NCBI RefSeq assembly: GCF_000421645.1
Contig: NZ_ATXK01000001.1
Location: 682,001-746,000 of the forward strand
Origin: Aurantimonas coralicida DSM 14790
Lineage (GTDB): Bacteria; Pseudomonadota; Alphaproteobacteria; Rhizobiales; Rhizobiaceae
DNA: 64,000 bases
Direction: 5' to 3'
This document shows, piece after piece, positions 38,020 to 47,909 of the stretch. Under the pieces are notes generated by a model, which did no database searches, was not told the origin of the DNA, and saw only the letters and a program-made list of their open reading frames with translations. How positions within the stretch are numbered: the stretch's first letter is position 1; every line of letters begins with the position of its first letter. The translations under genes were made by a program, and so were the position numbers.

Positions 38020-39576
38020 TCATTCCCATTCGATCGTGCCCGGCGGTTTCGAGGTCACGTCGTAGACCACCCGGTTGATGCCGCGCACCTCGTTGATGAT
38101 GCGGGTCGCGGTGTTGCCGAGGAAGTCCATGTCGTAATGGTAGAAATCGGCCGTCATGCCGTCGACCGAGGTGACGGCCCGCAGCGCGCAGACGAATTCG
38201 TAGGTGCGACCGTCGCCCATGACGCCGACGGTCTGCACCGGCAGAAGCACGGCGAAGGCCTGCCAGATGGCGTCGTAGAGACCGGCCTTGCGGATCTCGT
38301 CGAGATAGATCGCATCGGCCTGGCGCAGGATGTCGAGCTTCTCGCGGGTCACGCCGCCCGGGCAGCGGATGGCGAGGCCCGGTCCCGGAAAGGGCTGGCG
38401 GCCGACGAAATGCGCCGGCAGGCCGAGTTCCTGACCGAGCAGACGCACCTCGTCCTTGAACAATTCGCGCAGCGGCTCGACGAGCTGCATGTTCATGCGC
38501 TCCGGCAGGCCGCCGACATTGTGGTGCGACTTGATGGTCACCGATGGACCGCCGGTGAAGGAGACGCTCTCGATCACGTCGGGATAGAGGGTCCCCTGCG
38601 CCAGGAAGTCGGCGCCGCCGATCTTCTTGGCTTCCGCCTCGAAGGTCTCGATGAACAGCCGGCCGATGGTCTTGCGCTTGACCTCCGGGTCCATCTCGCC
38701 TTCCAGCGCGTCGATGAACATATCCTGCGCCTGCACGTGGACGAGCGGGATGTTGTAGTGGTCGCGGAACATCGCGACGACCTCGTCCGCCTCGTTCATC
38801 CGCAACAGGCCGTGATCGACGAAGATGCAGGTCAGCTGGTCGCCGATCGCCTCGTGGATCAGCACCGCCGCAACGGAAGAATCGACACCGCCGGACAGGC
38901 CGCAGATCACCTTGCCGTCGCCGACCTTGGCGCGGATCTCCTCGACCGCCTGCTCGCGGAACGCCGCCATGGTCCAGTCGCCGGACAGGCCGGCGATACG
39001 GTGGACGAAGTTCGACAGAAGCCGGGCGCCGTCGGGGGTGTGAACCACCTCGGGATGGAACTGCACGCCGTAGAAGCGGCGCGCCTCGTCGGCGATCGCC
39101 GCGAAGGGCGCGCCGGACGACTGGCCGATGATCTCGAAGCCCTCGGGCAGCGCCGTGACGCGGTCGCCGTGGCTCATCCACACCTGGTGGCGGGTGCCTT
39201 CGGCCCAGATGCCCTCGAACAGCGGCGAGGCCTTCTTGACCTCCATGAAGGAGCGACCGAATTCGCGGTGCAGACCGCCTTCGATATTGCCGCCGAGCTG
39301 GGCGCACATGGTCTGCTGGCCGTAGCAGATGCCGAGCACCGGCACGCCCGCCTCGAGGATTTCCGTCGGCGCCGTCGGGGCGTCGGCGTCCGTCACCGAA
39401 GCCGGCGATCCCGACAGGATCACGGCCTTCGGCGCCAGGCGGCGAAAGCCTTCGGCAGCCGACTGGAACGGCACGATTTCGGAATAGACGCCGGCTTCGC
39501 GGATGCGCCGCGCGATCAGCTGGGTGACCTGGGAGCCGAAGTCGACGATGAGGACGGTGTCGGGGTGCGCTGTCAT
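38020..39576 (-). CDS. guaA: GMP synthase (glutamine-hydrolysing)
   Basis: Enzyme of 518 residues: XMP plus glutamine and ATP to GMP. The class I amidotransferase domain has the catalytic Cys84 in GICYGQQTM and the His/Glu pair in [10 protein letters not shown]. The ATP pyrophosphatase domain starts near 210 with [13 protein letters not shown]. The C-terminal dimerisation domain ends [20 protein letters not shown] and then KPPGTIEWE, fully typical. Standard length and no anomalies. The RsmB/TspO cluster lies upstream on the same strand after intervening genes. Confidence 0.98.
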   Translation of the reverse strand: MTAHPDTVLIVDFGSQVTQLIARRIREAGVYSEIVPFQSAAEGFRRLAPKAVILSGSPASVTDADAPTAPTEILEAGVPVLGICYGQQTMCAQLGGNIEGGLHREFGRSFMEVKKASPLFEGIWAEGTRHQVWMSHGDRVTALPEGFEIIGQSSGAPFAAIADEARRFYGVQFHPEVVHTPDGARLLSNFVHRIAGLSGDWTMAAFREQAVEEIRAKVGDGKVICGLSGGVDSSVAAVLIHEAIGDQLTCIFVDHGLLRMNEADEVVAMFRDHYNIPLVHVQAQDMFIDALEGEMDPEVKRKTIGRLFIETFEAEAKKIGGADFLAQGTLYPDVIESVSFTGGPSVTIKSHHNVGGLPERMNMQLVEPLRELFKDEVRLLGQELGLPAHFVGRQPFPGPGLAIRCPGGVTREKLDILRQADAIYLDEIRKAGLYDAIWQAFAVLLPVQTVGVMGDGRTYEFVCALRAVTSVDGMTADFYHYDMDFLGNTATRIINEVRGINRVVYDVTSKPPGTIEWE

Positions 39577-39750
39577 GGCGAGGCTTTAGAAAAGCACGGG
39601 CGCAATGTCCAGCACCTCGCGCGGCATTGCCCGTATGCGGCTGACGCATCGGTAGCCACCTGTGCATTACCGCCGCAGGCAGGCGGAACGCCGGTCGTGC
39701 AGGGCCGTTCTGGCGCCGCGGTACTGATGCCGCGATCCGGAGCAACTGAC

Positions 39751-40239
39751 ATGAGCGTCAAATCGCTGGACGACCTCTTCCTGCACACGCTGCAGGACAT
39801 CTACTATGCCGAGAAACAAATCGCCAAGGTTCTCCCCAAGATGGCGAAGAAGGCGGCGAGCGAGGATCTGAAAGCCGCGTTCGAGACCCATCTGGAAGAG
39901 ACCAAGGAGCAGGTGACGCGGCTCGAGGAGGTGTTCGAGAGCCTCGACAAGAAGCCCCGCGCCGTGAAGTGCGACGCGATCATCGGCATCATCGACGAGG
40001 CGACCGAGCTGATGGACGAGGTCGAGGATCCCGAAACCCTCGACGCCGCGATGGTCGCCGCCGCCCAGGCCGTCGAGCATTACGAGATCGCCCGCTACGG
40101 CACGCTGATCACATGGGCCGGGATCCTCGGCCACAAGGACGCCGTCGCAAAGCTGCAGGAAACCCTGAAGCAGGAAAAGGCGACCGACGAGAAGCTGTCC
40201 AAGCTCGCCGACGTCAAGGTCAACAAGAAGGCCGCCTGA
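39751..40239 (+). CDS. YciF-like ferritin-fold protein (DUF892)
   Basis: Protein of 162 residues, a four-helix bundle of the DUF892/YciE-YciF family. It has FLHTLQDIYYAEKQIAKVLP near the start, FETHLEETKEQVTRLEEVFE in helix 2, IIDEATELMDE and a VEHYEIARYGTLITWA helix. Conserved Glu and His residues are placed as in dinuclear-metal ferritin-like sites. Members are stress-induced and of uncertain function. The ATG at 39751 has GGAG 10 bases upstream. It is divergent from guaA and converges with the nucleosidase gene. Confidence 0.92.
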   Translation: MSVKSLDDLFLHTLQDIYYAEKQIAKVLPKMAKKAASEDLKAAFETHLEETKEQVTRLEEVFESLDKKPRAVKCDAIIGIIDEATELMDEVEDPETLDAAMVAAAQAVEHYEIARYGTLITWAGILGHKDAVAKLQETLKQEKATDEKLSKLADVKVNKKAA

Positions 40240-40293
40240 TCCTGTCGATCGTCGCCTGGCCTCGGGGAAGCCGATTCCCGGACCGGGCGGCGG

Positions 40294-40965
40294 TCACGAC
40301 GAACCGACCTCCAGCAGCCCCGAATCGAGCGCGATCTCCAGCCGGTCGACGGCATCGGCGAGCTTCTCGTCGATGACGTGCAGCAGCGTCGTCCAGTCGT
40401 CGTAGTGATGCAGGTCCCCCGCCCCGTCGGAGATGCCGCGCAGGCCCACCAGCTTGACGTCGAAACGCTGGCAGGCGCGCAGCACCGCGAAGGTCTCCAT
40501 GTCGACCATGTCGGCGTCGATCGCGTCGTAGCGCGCACCCGAGACGATGTCGGACCCCGTCGACAGCCGCGCCGTCGGCAGGCTCGGCACCGGTGTCGGC
40601 AAGGCGGTGTGGACGGGATGATCGAGAAACGGTGTGACGCCCTTGGCAAATCCCAGCGGCGACGCGTCGATGTCGCGCCAGGCGACCGACGAGACCTGAT
40701 AGATCTCGCCCTGTTCGAGCGTGCGCGACCCCGCCGAGCCGAGCGAGACCACGAGGTCCGGGCGATGGCCCGCCAGTGTCAGCGCATGCAGGGCGATTCC
40801 GGTGCCGAGCGCCGCCTCGATCGGCCCGACCCCGGTCATCAGGGGCGCGATGCGGCGGCGCAGCGCCGGGCCGTATTCGGCCGGGGCCGCCATGACGAAC
40901 AGCACCCGGGCGCCGCCCAGCTCTTCCGTCGCGGCGTCGATCTTCGTCGGGTCGTAGTCGCTCAT
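40294..40965 (-). CDS. MTA/SAH nucleosidase-like phosphorylase-fold protein
   Basis: Protein of 223 residues of the PNP/UDP phosphorylase superfamily. The first strand is RVLFVMAAPAEYGPAL. The family glycine loop is VVSLGSAGSRTLEQGEIYQV, the purine/ribose site is VDMETFAVLRAC with its Glu, and the catalytic Asp is in RGISDGAGD. It most resembles 5'-methylthioadenosine/S-adenosylhomocysteine nucleosidase; other nucleosides are possible. It is the last gene of the RsmB-TspO-nucleosidase run, 49 bases after TspO. Confidence 0.87.
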   Translation of the reverse strand: MSDYDPTKIDAATEELGGARVLFVMAAPAEYGPALRRRIAPLMTGVGPIEAALGTGIALHALTLAGHRPDLVVSLGSAGSRTLEQGEIYQVSSVAWRDIDASPLGFAKGVTPFLDHPVHTALPTPVPSLPTARLSTGSDIVSGARYDAIDADMVDMETFAVLRACQRFDVKLVGLRGISDGAGDLHHYDDWTTLLHVIDEKLADAVDRLEIALDSGLLEVGSS

Positions 40966-41014
40966 GCTGCCGTCCGTCCGGTGCTCCGAGCGTGGGCGCC
41001 CGGCGATGCTCTGC

Positions 41015-41464
41015 TCAGTTCAACCACCAGATGGCAGCGTTGAGAAGCGTCGCATAGGCGACCCAGGCGCCATAGGGCAGGAACAAAAGGGCCGAGACCC
41101 GATCCTCGCGCCAAGTATAGGCGACGAAGCCGCAGATCGCGGCGAACAGCGCCACGATCTCGACCAGCGCAAGGCCCGGCATCTGCGCGGCGAAGAACAG
41201 GAACGGCCAGACAAAGTTGAGGCCGAGTTGCACCCACCAGATCCGCGCGGCCTGCAGCTCGCCCCGGTGCCAGACGCGCCAGCCGGCGATGCCGATCAGA
41301 ACGTAGAGCATGCCCCAGGCCGGTCCGAAGACCCAGCCCGGCGGATTGAACCAAGGCTTCTGCAGCGCCTGGTACCATTCGCCCGGCGCCGTCGCCGCAC
41401 CCACCAGCGCCCCGCCGCCCACGGTCAGGGCGAGGAACAGCGGCAGAGCCACATAGCCCCGCAT
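41015..41464 (-). CDS. tspO: TspO/MBR-family membrane protein
   Basis: Protein of 149 residues with five membrane helices. Family hallmarks are PGEWYQALQKPWFNPPGWVF then GPAWGMLYVLIGIAGWRVW, and WVQLGLNFVWPFLFF. TspO binds tetrapyrroles such as protoporphyrin and haem and cholesterol-like ligands in the outer or inner membrane and influences pigment and stress responses in alphaproteobacteria. Its ATG overlaps the stop of the rsmB-type gene by one base (TGATG), so translation is coupled. Confidence 0.93.
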   Translation of the reverse strand: MRGYVALPLFLALTVGGGALVGAATAPGEWYQALQKPWFNPPGWVFGPAWGMLYVLIGIAGWRVWHRGELQAARIWWVQLGLNFVWPFLFFAAQMPGLALVEIVALFAAICGFVAYTWREDRVSALLFLPYGAWVAYATLLNAAIWWLN

Positions 41465-42765
41465 CAGCGACGCTCCAGGACCGCGAAGAAGAAGCCGTCG
41501 GTGCCCGTGGTACGCGGCGTCAGCGTCAGCGTCGTGCCGTCGCCGAGCGCGCTGGCATGGTAGGCCTTCGGCGCCTCCGGCAGGGCCTCGGCCCAGCGTC
41601 CCGCGGCATCGGCGACCCTGAACTGAGCACCCGCATCACGTTCCAGGAAGGCCGCGACGCGGGCCCCGTTCTCCTCGGGCAGCAGCGAACAGGTGATGTA
41701 GACCAGCCGGCCACCGGGCTTGACGAAGCGCGCCGCCGCGTCGAGCACCGCGTCCTGCTCTTCCAGCCGCTTGTCGAGCTGGCGCTCGGCCAGCCGCCAC
41801 TTGGCGTCCGGGCGGCGACGCCATGTGCCGGTGCCGGTGCAGGGCGCATCGACCAGCACCAGATCCATCCGGCCTTCCAGTTCGCCGATATCGTCGCGCG
41901 GCGCATGGACCTGGACGTTGCGGACCTCGGCCCGCTTCAGCCGGTCGTGGATCGGCGCCAGCCGCTGGCGGTCGCTGTCATAGGCGTGGATCTGGCCGGT
42001 ATTCTCCATGGACGCAGCCAGCGCCAGCGTCTTGCCGCCGGCCCCGGCGCAGAAATCCAGCACCTGCATGCCGGGGGCTGCCCCCGCCAGAAGCGCTACG
42101 ATCTGCGAGCCCTCGTCCTGGATCTCGAACCAGCCCTTCTGGAAGCCGGCCTCCACCTGCACGTTGGGATGGCGGCCGTCGCCGGCGATCGGCGGGATGC
42201 GAAGGCCCTGCGGCGCCAGCGCCGTGGCGGTCGCGGCAAAGGGCGTCAGCGCCTTGGCGACCTTGTCGCGATCGGCGCGCAACGTGTTGACGCGCATATC
42301 GAGCGGCGGACGGTCGGACAGCGCCGCGGCCTCCGCGATCCAATCCTCGCCGAAGGCGGCTTCCACCCGGGTCGCCAGCCAGTCCGGCACGTCGGCCTGC
42401 ACGGCGCCGGGCGCCGCGCTCAGCTCGCGGGTGCGGAAGGCGGCGAAATCGTCGGTCGACGGCATCTGGGGCGCGAAGCGGTCGCCATCCAGCGCGATGG
42501 CCAGATCCTTGACGCCCATGCCCTTGCTGTCGAGGATCGCGGCAAAGACCATGGCCGTCGGCGTCTCGTCTTCCATGCGCCAGGCCAGCGAGCGCCGCCG
42601 CCGCAGCACGTCATAGACGATGTTGCCGATGGCCGCCCGATCGCCCGAGCCGGCGAAGCGATGGGAAAGCCCCCAGTCCTTCAGGGCATCGGCCACCGGC
42701 CGGCGCCGTGCCTCGATATCGGCCAGAATCTCGATGGCCGCTGCCATCCTGCCGCCCAGGCGCAT
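41464..42765 (-). CDS. RsmB/NOP-family RNA cytosine-5 methyltransferase
   Basis: SAM-dependent methyltransferase of about 433 residues. The N-terminal NusB-like helical region (20 to 120) is followed by the Rossmann methyltransferase core: SAM motif VLDFCAGAGGKTLALAA, motif IV DAPCTGTGTWRRRPDAKW, and motif VI LVYITCSLLPEEN. Both conserved cysteines (motifs IV and VI) are present, so m5C activity on rRNA is expected. The ATG at 42765 follows AAGGA at 8 bases; the frame continues open upstream. It begins the RsmB-TspO-nucleosidase run. Confidence 0.93.
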   Translation of the reverse strand: MRLGGRMAAAIEILADIEARRRPVADALKDWGLSHRFAGSGDRAAIGNIVYDVLRRRRSLAWRMEDETPTAMVFAAILDSKGMGVKDLAIALDGDRFAPQMPSTDDFAAFRTRELSAAPGAVQADVPDWLATRVEAAFGEDWIAEAAALSDRPPLDMRVNTLRADRDKVAKALTPFAATATALAPQGLRIPPIAGDGRHPNVQVEAGFQKGWFEIQDEGSQIVALLAGAAPGMQVLDFCAGAGGKTLALAASMENTGQIHAYDSDRQRLAPIHDRLKRAEVRNVQVHAPRDDIGELEGRMDLVLVDAPCTGTGTWRRRPDAKWRLAERQLDKRLEEQDAVLDAAARFVKPGGRLVYITCSLLPEENGARVAAFLERDAGAQFRVADAAGRWAEALPEAPKAYHASALGDGTTLTLTPRTTGTDGFFFAVLERR

Positions 42766-42921
42766 GATCGTATCCTTGCTGTGTCTTGCCGGACGATGCC
42801 GGGCGTTCCGTGCGCAGGCCGAATAGCCGATGGATGGCCTGTCGGGTCGACAGGTCGTCTTCGGTCGCAGTGCCTCGCGGATTGAGCGCAGTCCTGCACC
42901 ACGCGACGGCACCCCCGCAAG

Positions 42922-42950
42922 CAAAAAGGGCCGGGATCGCTCCCGGCCCT
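42922..42950 (-). terminator. Strong intrinsic terminator after katA
   Basis: On the reverse strand GGGCCGGGA, GCGA, TCCCGGCCC is followed by TTTTT. With the flanking A/T pair the stem is 10 bp. It ends the catalase transcript. Confidence 0.92.
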
Positions 42951-43004
42951 CTCCGTCCGGCGCACGTAGCGCCGACGTTTCATGTCGCGGACAATGGCGT
43001 CCGG

Positions 43005-44507
43005 TTACTCCGCAGCGGCGCTGTGGCTGGTGCTGAGGCTCGCCTCGGCATCGTCGCGCGTCTGCGCTTCGAGTGCCTTGCGGACGCCCGCGCCGTACTC
43101 GGCATGCACCTTGTCGAAATGCGCCAGCTGGCGATCGACGATGAACTGCGGCACGCCCTGCATCGCACCGGCGATGTTGGCGCAGAGCCGCTCACGCTGG
43201 CCGGCGTCGAACATCTCGAACAGCGCCCGCGGCTGGCTGTAATGGTCCGCCTCGCCACGGAAGTCGTAACGACCCACCTGACCGCTGTAGCGATGCGGCG
43301 GCTCTTCGACGCTCGGATCCTCGACCGGACCGCCGAAGCTGTTCGGCTCGTAATAGGCGTCCGGGTTGGTGCGCATGCCGAACGGCATCTCGCCGTCGCG
43401 GTGATAGTGATGCACCGGGCTCTTCGGCTTGTTCACCGGCAGCGCGTCGTAATGCGTGCCGATCCGGTAGCGATGCGCGTCCGGATAGGAGAACAGGCGG
43501 CCCTGCAGCATCTTGTCCGGCGAGAAGCCGATGCCCGGGACGACGTTGGACGGGTTGAAGGCCGACTGCTCGATATCGGAGAAATAGTTCTCCGGATTGC
43601 GGTTCAGCTCCATCTCCCCGACCTTGATCAGCGGGTACATGCCATGCGGCCAGACCTTGGTCAGGTCGAAGGCGCTCCAGCCGGTCTTCTCCTCGAACTG
43701 GACCTCTTCACCCTCGGGCATGACCTGGATGTACATGGTCCACTTCGGGAAGCGGCCGTCCTCGATCATGCCGTAGAGAGCTTCCTGGTAGCTCTCGCGC
43801 GACTTGGCGATGACCTTCTCGGCCTCTTCGTTGACGAAGTGCTCATGGCCCTGCTGGGTCTTGAAGTGGAACTTCACCCAGAAGCGCTCGCCCTGGTCGT
43901 TCCACAGCGAGAAGGTGTGGCTGCCGTAGCCGTTCATGCGGCTCGGGTCGGTCGGGATGCCGCGGTCGGACATCAGGATCGTCACCTGGTGCAGCGATTC
44001 CGGGCAGAGCGACCAGAAGTCCCACATGGCGGTCGCCGAACGCAGATTGGTGCGCGGATGGCGCTTCTGCGTATGGATGAAGTCCGGGAACTTGTACGGG
44101 TCGGCGACGAAGAACACCGGGGTGTTGTTGCCGACGAGGTCCCAGTTGCCTTCCTCGGTGTAGAACTTCAGCGCGAAGCCGCGCACGTCGCGCTCGGCAT
44201 CGGCCGCGCCCTGCTCGCCGGCAACGGTCGAGAAGCGGGCCAGCATGTCGGTCTTGGAACCCGGGCGGAACACCTTGGCGCAGCTGTATTTGGTGATGTC
44301 CTCGGTCACCGTCAGCGAACCGAAGGCACCCCAGCCCTTGGCGTGGACCACGCGCTCGGGAACACGCTCGCGGTTCTGGTGCGCCAGCTTCTCGATCAGC
44401 TGGAAGTCCTCGAGCAGCACCGGACCGCGCGGCCCGACCGTCTTGGAGTTCTGGTTGCTGGACACCGGCGCGCCAGCCGTTGTCGTCAGTCTCTCGCGAT
44501 CAGCCAA
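43005..44507 (-). CDS. katA: Monofunctional haem catalase
   Basis: Catalase of 500 residues, small-subunit clade, which dismutates hydrogen peroxide. The catalytic His55 is in [13 protein letters not shown], the distal Asn in [13 protein letters not shown], and the haem-ligand Tyr in [13 protein letters not shown]. The start codon is TTG, with a strong GGGAGG 7 bases upstream; no ATG lies near. It is divergent from an OxyR-type regulator across 111 bases, the usual arrangement for peroxide-inducible catalase, and ends in a strong terminator. Confidence 0.96.
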   Translation of the reverse strand: MADRERLTTTAGAPVSSNQNSKTVGPRGPVLLEDFQLIEKLAHQNRERVPERVVHAKGWGAFGSLTVTEDITKYSCAKVFRPGSKTDMLARFSTVAGEQGAADAERDVRGFALKFYTEEGNWDLVGNNTPVFFVADPYKFPDFIHTQKRHPRTNLRSATAMWDFWSLCPESLHQVTILMSDRGIPTDPSRMNGYGSHTFSLWNDQGERFWVKFHFKTQQGHEHFVNEEAEKVIAKSRESYQEALYGMIEDGRFPKWTMYIQVMPEGEEVQFEEKTGWSAFDLTKVWPHGMYPLIKVGEMELNRNPENYFSDIEQSAFNPSNVVPGIGFSPDKMLQGRLFSYPDAHRYRIGTHYDALPVNKPKSPVHHYHRDGEMPFGMRTNPDAYYEPNSFGGPVEDPSVEEPPHRYSGQVGRYDFRGEADHYSQPRALFEMFDAGQRERLCANIAGAMQGVPQFIVDRQLAHFDKVHAEYGAGVRKALEAQTRDDAEASLSTSHSAAAE

Positions 44508-44548
44508 GTGTGGCCTCCCTTCGCCGTGTTTGGAATTCTTCCAGACCG

Positions 44549-44571
44549 ATAATAGGGATGCGCCCCATAAT
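44549..44571. promoter_or_regulatory. Imperfect dyad in the katA-oxyR gap, candidate OxyR site
   Basis: ATAATAGGG, ATGCG, CCCCATAAT: arms match at 7 of 9 positions, and it contains an ATAG tetranucleotide as in OxyR sites. It lies between the divergent starts at 44507 and 44619. The spacing does not match the E. coli consensus exactly. Confidence 0.4.
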
Positions 44572-44618
44572 CTCCAATCGTATTTCCATGCGACGCCAAT
44601 CAGTTTATCCTATCGCGC

Positions 44619-45521
44619 ATGCTCACCATCCGACAGCTCCGCTATTTCAGTACGCTCAGCGAAACACTGCATTTCGGGCAGGCCGCCAAGCGCCTCAATA
44701 TCAGCCAGCCCGCCCTCTCGGCGCAGATCGCCCAGATGGAGGAGTTCTTCGGCGGACCGCTGTTCCAGCGCGCATCCTCCGGCGTCACCCTGACCAGCGA
44801 CGGCGCGCTCATCGGCGCCCGGGTACGGCGCATCCTCGCCGAGATGCAGGAGCTGGAAAGCCTTGCGACCAGCGGCGAGACGCTGCTGTCGCGCCGACTG
44901 CGCCTCGGCATGATCGCCTCGGTCGCCCCTTACGTGCTGCCGACCTTCCTGCAGGCGCTGGCGAGCGAATATCCGAGCCTCGTATGCGAGATTCGCGAAA
45001 GCGTCACCGACCGGCTGGTCGCGGATCTGGCGGTCGGCGAGATCGACTGCGCCGTCGTCGCGCTGCCGCTGGACGACCCGCTGCTCGAATCGATCGCGCT
45101 GTTCGAGGATCGCTTTTACCTGGCCCTGCCGGCCGCCGAGGCTTCGCGCCTGCCGCAGCCCGTGCCCCTGTCGGCGCTGCGCAACGAGCGGCTGATTCTC
45201 CTCGAGGAAGGCCATTGTCTGCGCGCCCAGGCGCTGGACATCTGCCGCATCGCCGATGCCGGCGAGATGGCCGGGCTCGGCGCCACCAGCCTGACGACGA
45301 TCCTTCGCATGGTGTCGGGCGGGCTGGGAGCGACGCTGATTCCCGAGATGGCGATTCCCGACGAGACCCGCAGCGGCGGCATCGCCATCCTGCCCTTCGA
45401 GGCGCCGACGCCCTACCGCACCATCGCCCTCGCCTTCCGTCCGTCGACCGCCCGCCGCCGCGACTTCGAGGCGCTGGCCGACCTTCTGCGCCGTTCGCAG
45501 CCGCCGGCCGGCGCCGCCTGA
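44619..45521 (+). CDS. oxyR: OxyR-type LysR-family peroxide regulator
   Basis: LysR regulator of 300 residues. The HTH is at about 15 to 45 (FGQAAKRLNISQPALSAQIA). The effector domain contains Cys200 and Cys209 in LEEGHCLRAQALDIC, the same spacing and context as the redox cysteines C199 and C208 of E. coli OxyR. It should sense hydrogen peroxide by forming that disulfide. The divergent katA is the obvious target. It converges with the aminotransferase gene. Confidence 0.93.
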   Translation: MLTIRQLRYFSTLSETLHFGQAAKRLNISQPALSAQIAQMEEFFGGPLFQRASSGVTLTSDGALIGARVRRILAEMQELESLATSGETLLSRRLRLGMIASVAPYVLPTFLQALASEYPSLVCEIRESVTDRLVADLAVGEIDCAVVALPLDDPLLESIALFEDRFYLALPAAEASRLPQPVPLSALRNERLILLEEGHCLRAQALDICRIADAGEMAGLGATSLTTILRMVSGGLGATLIPEMAIPDETRSGGIAILPFEAPTPYRTIALAFRPSTARRRDFEALADLLRRSQPPAGAA

Positions 45522-45540
45522 CACAAGCGCAGACGCAGGC

Positions 45541-45567
45541 GGCCCCGCACCGATCGGATGCGGGGCC
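45541..45567. terminator. Bidirectional hairpin between oxyR and the aminotransferase gene
   Basis: GGCCCCGCA and TGCGGGGCC, a perfect 9-bp stem, in a 74-base gap between convergent genes. Confidence 0.6.
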
Positions 45568-45595
45568 GACCGTCGTGACGTGCGAGGCCGTGCCT

Positions 45596-46960
45596 TCAGA
45601 GGCTCGCCTGCAATTCGTCGAGGCTGCGCGCGGTGGTCTCGACGATGGTGTCGATATGCTGCTTCTCGACGATCAGCGGCGGACAGAAGGCCAGCGCATC
45701 GCCCATGGCGCGGGAGATGACGCCGTTCTTCTGCATGATCGCAAAGCCGCGCGCGGCCAGGTCCCCCGGCGGCTGGGCGGAGAGCTTGGCGGCCTTGTCG
45801 GTGACGAGTTCGATCGCGGCGATCAGCCCGACGCCGCGCACTTCACCCACCAGCGGATGATCGGCGAGCGTGCGCAAACCGGCCTGCATGAGCTCGCCCA
45901 TCTCGCGCGCATTGGCGACGAGGTTGCGCTCCTCGATGATCTTCAGGTTTTCCAGCGCGACGGCCGCCGCCACCGGATGCCCGGACGCCGTATAGCCATG
46001 GCCGAAGGTGCCGATTTCGGAGGACTGGTCGGCCACCGGCGCATAGACCCGCTCGTTGATCAGCAGCGCCGAGATCGGCAGATAGGAGGACGACAGCGCC
46101 TTGGAGAGCGTCATGATGTCGGGCTCGATGCCGTAGGTCTGGCTGCCGAACATCTGGCCGGTGCGCCCGAAGCCGCAGATCACCTCGTCGGCGACGAGCA
46201 GGATGTCGTAGCGCTTCAGCACCGCCTGGATCTTCTCCCAGTAGGTCGCCGGCGGCACCACGACGCCGCCTGCGCCCATCACCGGCTCGGCGATGAAGGC
46301 GGCGACCGTGTCCGGCCCCTCGGCCTGGATCATCGCGTCCAGATCCTCGGCGCAGCGCGTCGCGAAAGCCTCCTCGCTCTCGCCGTCGCGGCCTTCGCGC
46401 CAGTAATGCGGGCAGGTCGTGTGCAGGACGCCCGGCATCGGCAGGTCGAAGGCGCGGTGGTTGTTCGGCAGGCCGGTCAGGCTCGCCGAGGCCAGCGTCA
46501 CCCCGTGATAGCCACGGGTCCGGCTGATGATCTTCTTCTTCTGCGGCTGGCCGAGCGCGTTGGAGCGGTAGCGCACCAGCTTCATCATCGTGTCGTTGGC
46601 TTCGGAGCCGGAATTGGTGAAATACGCCTTCGACATCGGCACCGGCGCCATGCCCACCAGCTTCTCGGCCAGCTCGATGGCCGGGCCGTGCGATTTGTGG
46701 GTGAAGGTGTGGTAGTAGTTCAGCTTCTGCATCTGCCGCGCGGCGGCATCCACCAGCCGCTGTTCACCGAAGCCGACGGCCACCGACCAGAGCCCCGACA
46801 TCGCCTCGATATAGCGATTGCCGTCGGTGTCGGTGACATGCACCCCCTCGCCCGATTCCATGACGATCGGCCCGTTGGCCTCGTGCTTGCGGGCATTGGT
46901 GTAGCTGTGGAGATGGAACGCGATATCGCGTCCCTCGATCGAATTCGGCTGGACGGTCAT
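45596..46960 (-). CDS. Class III PLP-dependent aminotransferase
   Basis: Enzyme of 454 residues, fold type I. The N-terminal motif is FHLHSYTNARKHEANGP, the PLP phosphate region is FTNSGSEANDTMMKLVRY, the aspartate is in LLVADEVICGFGRTGQMFG, and the PLP lysine is in MTLSKALSSSYLPISAL. It matches omega-amino-acid/pyruvate and putrescine-type transaminases; the substrate cannot be assigned. It is divergent from the nitrile hydratase operon across 277 bases, in which I see no clear motif; a shared role in nitrogen compound use is possible but unproven. Confidence 0.92.
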   Translation of the reverse strand: MTVQPNSIEGRDIAFHLHSYTNARKHEANGPIVMESGEGVHVTDTDGNRYIEAMSGLWSVAVGFGEQRLVDAAARQMQKLNYYHTFTHKSHGPAIELAEKLVGMAPVPMSKAYFTNSGSEANDTMMKLVRYRSNALGQPQKKKIISRTRGYHGVTLASASLTGLPNNHRAFDLPMPGVLHTTCPHYWREGRDGESEEAFATRCAEDLDAMIQAEGPDTVAAFIAEPVMGAGGVVVPPATYWEKIQAVLKRYDILLVADEVICGFGRTGQMFGSQTYGIEPDIMTLSKALSSSYLPISALLINERVYAPVADQSSEIGTFGHGYTASGHPVAAAVALENLKIIEERNLVANAREMGELMQAGLRTLADHPLVGEVRGVGLIAAIELVTDKAAKLSAQPPGDLAARGFAIMQKNGVISRAMGDALAFCPPLIVEKQHIDTIVETTARSLDELQASL

Positions 46961-47237
46961 GGGTGCAGAACTCCGGGTATCGGGCTTGAGCGGCGGGCCG
47001 TGCTTGCGCCGCCACGTCGCTCCATCGGCCTGTGGTGCGCCTCAATACCCGTCCGGGTCAACGGGGGAATGCGAGCCGCTGTCCGCTATGCGCCGCACGC
47101 TCGCGCACGGGTCCTGGAACGGCTGGTAATTCCCCCTGCCGGGCTTATCATCGCAGCAGGGAGCGCGGCCGCCGGCGCGAGGCCGCGACACCGGTCGATG
47201 CGCGGCGAGGCCAGCGAAGACAGATCCGGGAGGAACC

Positions 47238-47909
47238 ATGACGGGATCGCACGGCAGGGACGGTGATCACCACGCCCACGGGCATCACCACGACCATGAT
47301 CACGACAATCATCTCGACCCGATGACCGCCCGGGTCATGGCGCTGGAGACGATCCTCATCGAGAAGGGCATGGTCGACCCGGACGCCCTCGACGCCATCA
47401 TCGACACCTACGAGACCAAGGTCGGGCCGCGCAACGGCGCCAGCGTCGTCGCCAAGGCCTGGAGCGACCCGGCCTACGCCGACTGGCTGGCGCGCGACGC
47501 CACCGCCGCCATCGCCTCGCTCGGCTTCACCGGCCGCCAGGGCGAGCACATGCAGGCGGTGTTCAACACGCCGGAGCGCCACAACCTCGTCGTCTGCACC
47601 CTGTGCTCCTGCTATCCGTGGTCCGTCCTCGGTCTGCCGCCGGTCTGGTACAAGTCGCCGCCCTATCGCTCGCGCGCCGTCTCCGATCCGCGCGGCGTCC
47701 TGCGCGAATTCGGCGTTGCGCTGCCGGAGGGCGTCACGGTGCGGGTCTGGGACTCCACCGCCGAGCTGCGCTACCTCGTCGTGCCCGAGCGCCCGGCCGG
47801 TACCGAGGGACTGTCCGCGGCGGCGCTGGCCGCCCTCGTCACCCGCAATTCCATGATCGGCACCGAGCGTGACCTGAGCCCGCATGCCGCGCCGGAGACG
47901 CCGGCATGA
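47238..47909 (+). CDS. nthA: Nitrile hydratase alpha subunit, cobalt type, with His-rich N-terminus
   Basis: Alpha subunit of 223 residues. The metal-binding loop [10 protein letters not shown] gives C120, C123 and C125; Thr in CTLCSC marks the cobalt type (iron enzymes have Ser). Residues 11 to 25 are a His/Asp run holding nine histidines, not needed for the fold, which may store or deliver metal. It hydrates nitriles to amides in the cytoplasm together with the beta subunit. The ribosome site is GGGAGGAACC. Its stop overlaps the beta start by 4 bases. Thiocyanate hydrolase gamma subunits share the motif, but the gene order favours nitrile hydratase. Confidence 0.93.
   Translation: MTGSHGRDGDHHAHGHHHDHDHDNHLDPMTARVMALETILIEKGMVDPDALDAIIDTYETKVGPRNGASVVAKAWSDPAYADWLARDATAAIASLGFTGRQGEHMQAVFNTPERHNLVVCTLCSCYPWSVLGLPPVWYKSPPYRSRAVSDPRGVLREFGVALPEGVTVRVWDSTAELRYLVVPERPAGTEGLSAAALAALVTRNSMIGTERDLSPHAAPETPA

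Noticed and set aside
37207-40239. A 1010-codon open frame ending at the ferritin-fold gene
   Set aside because: Only the last 162 codons (from 39751) are a gene; the rest is antisense to the DMT and guaA genes.
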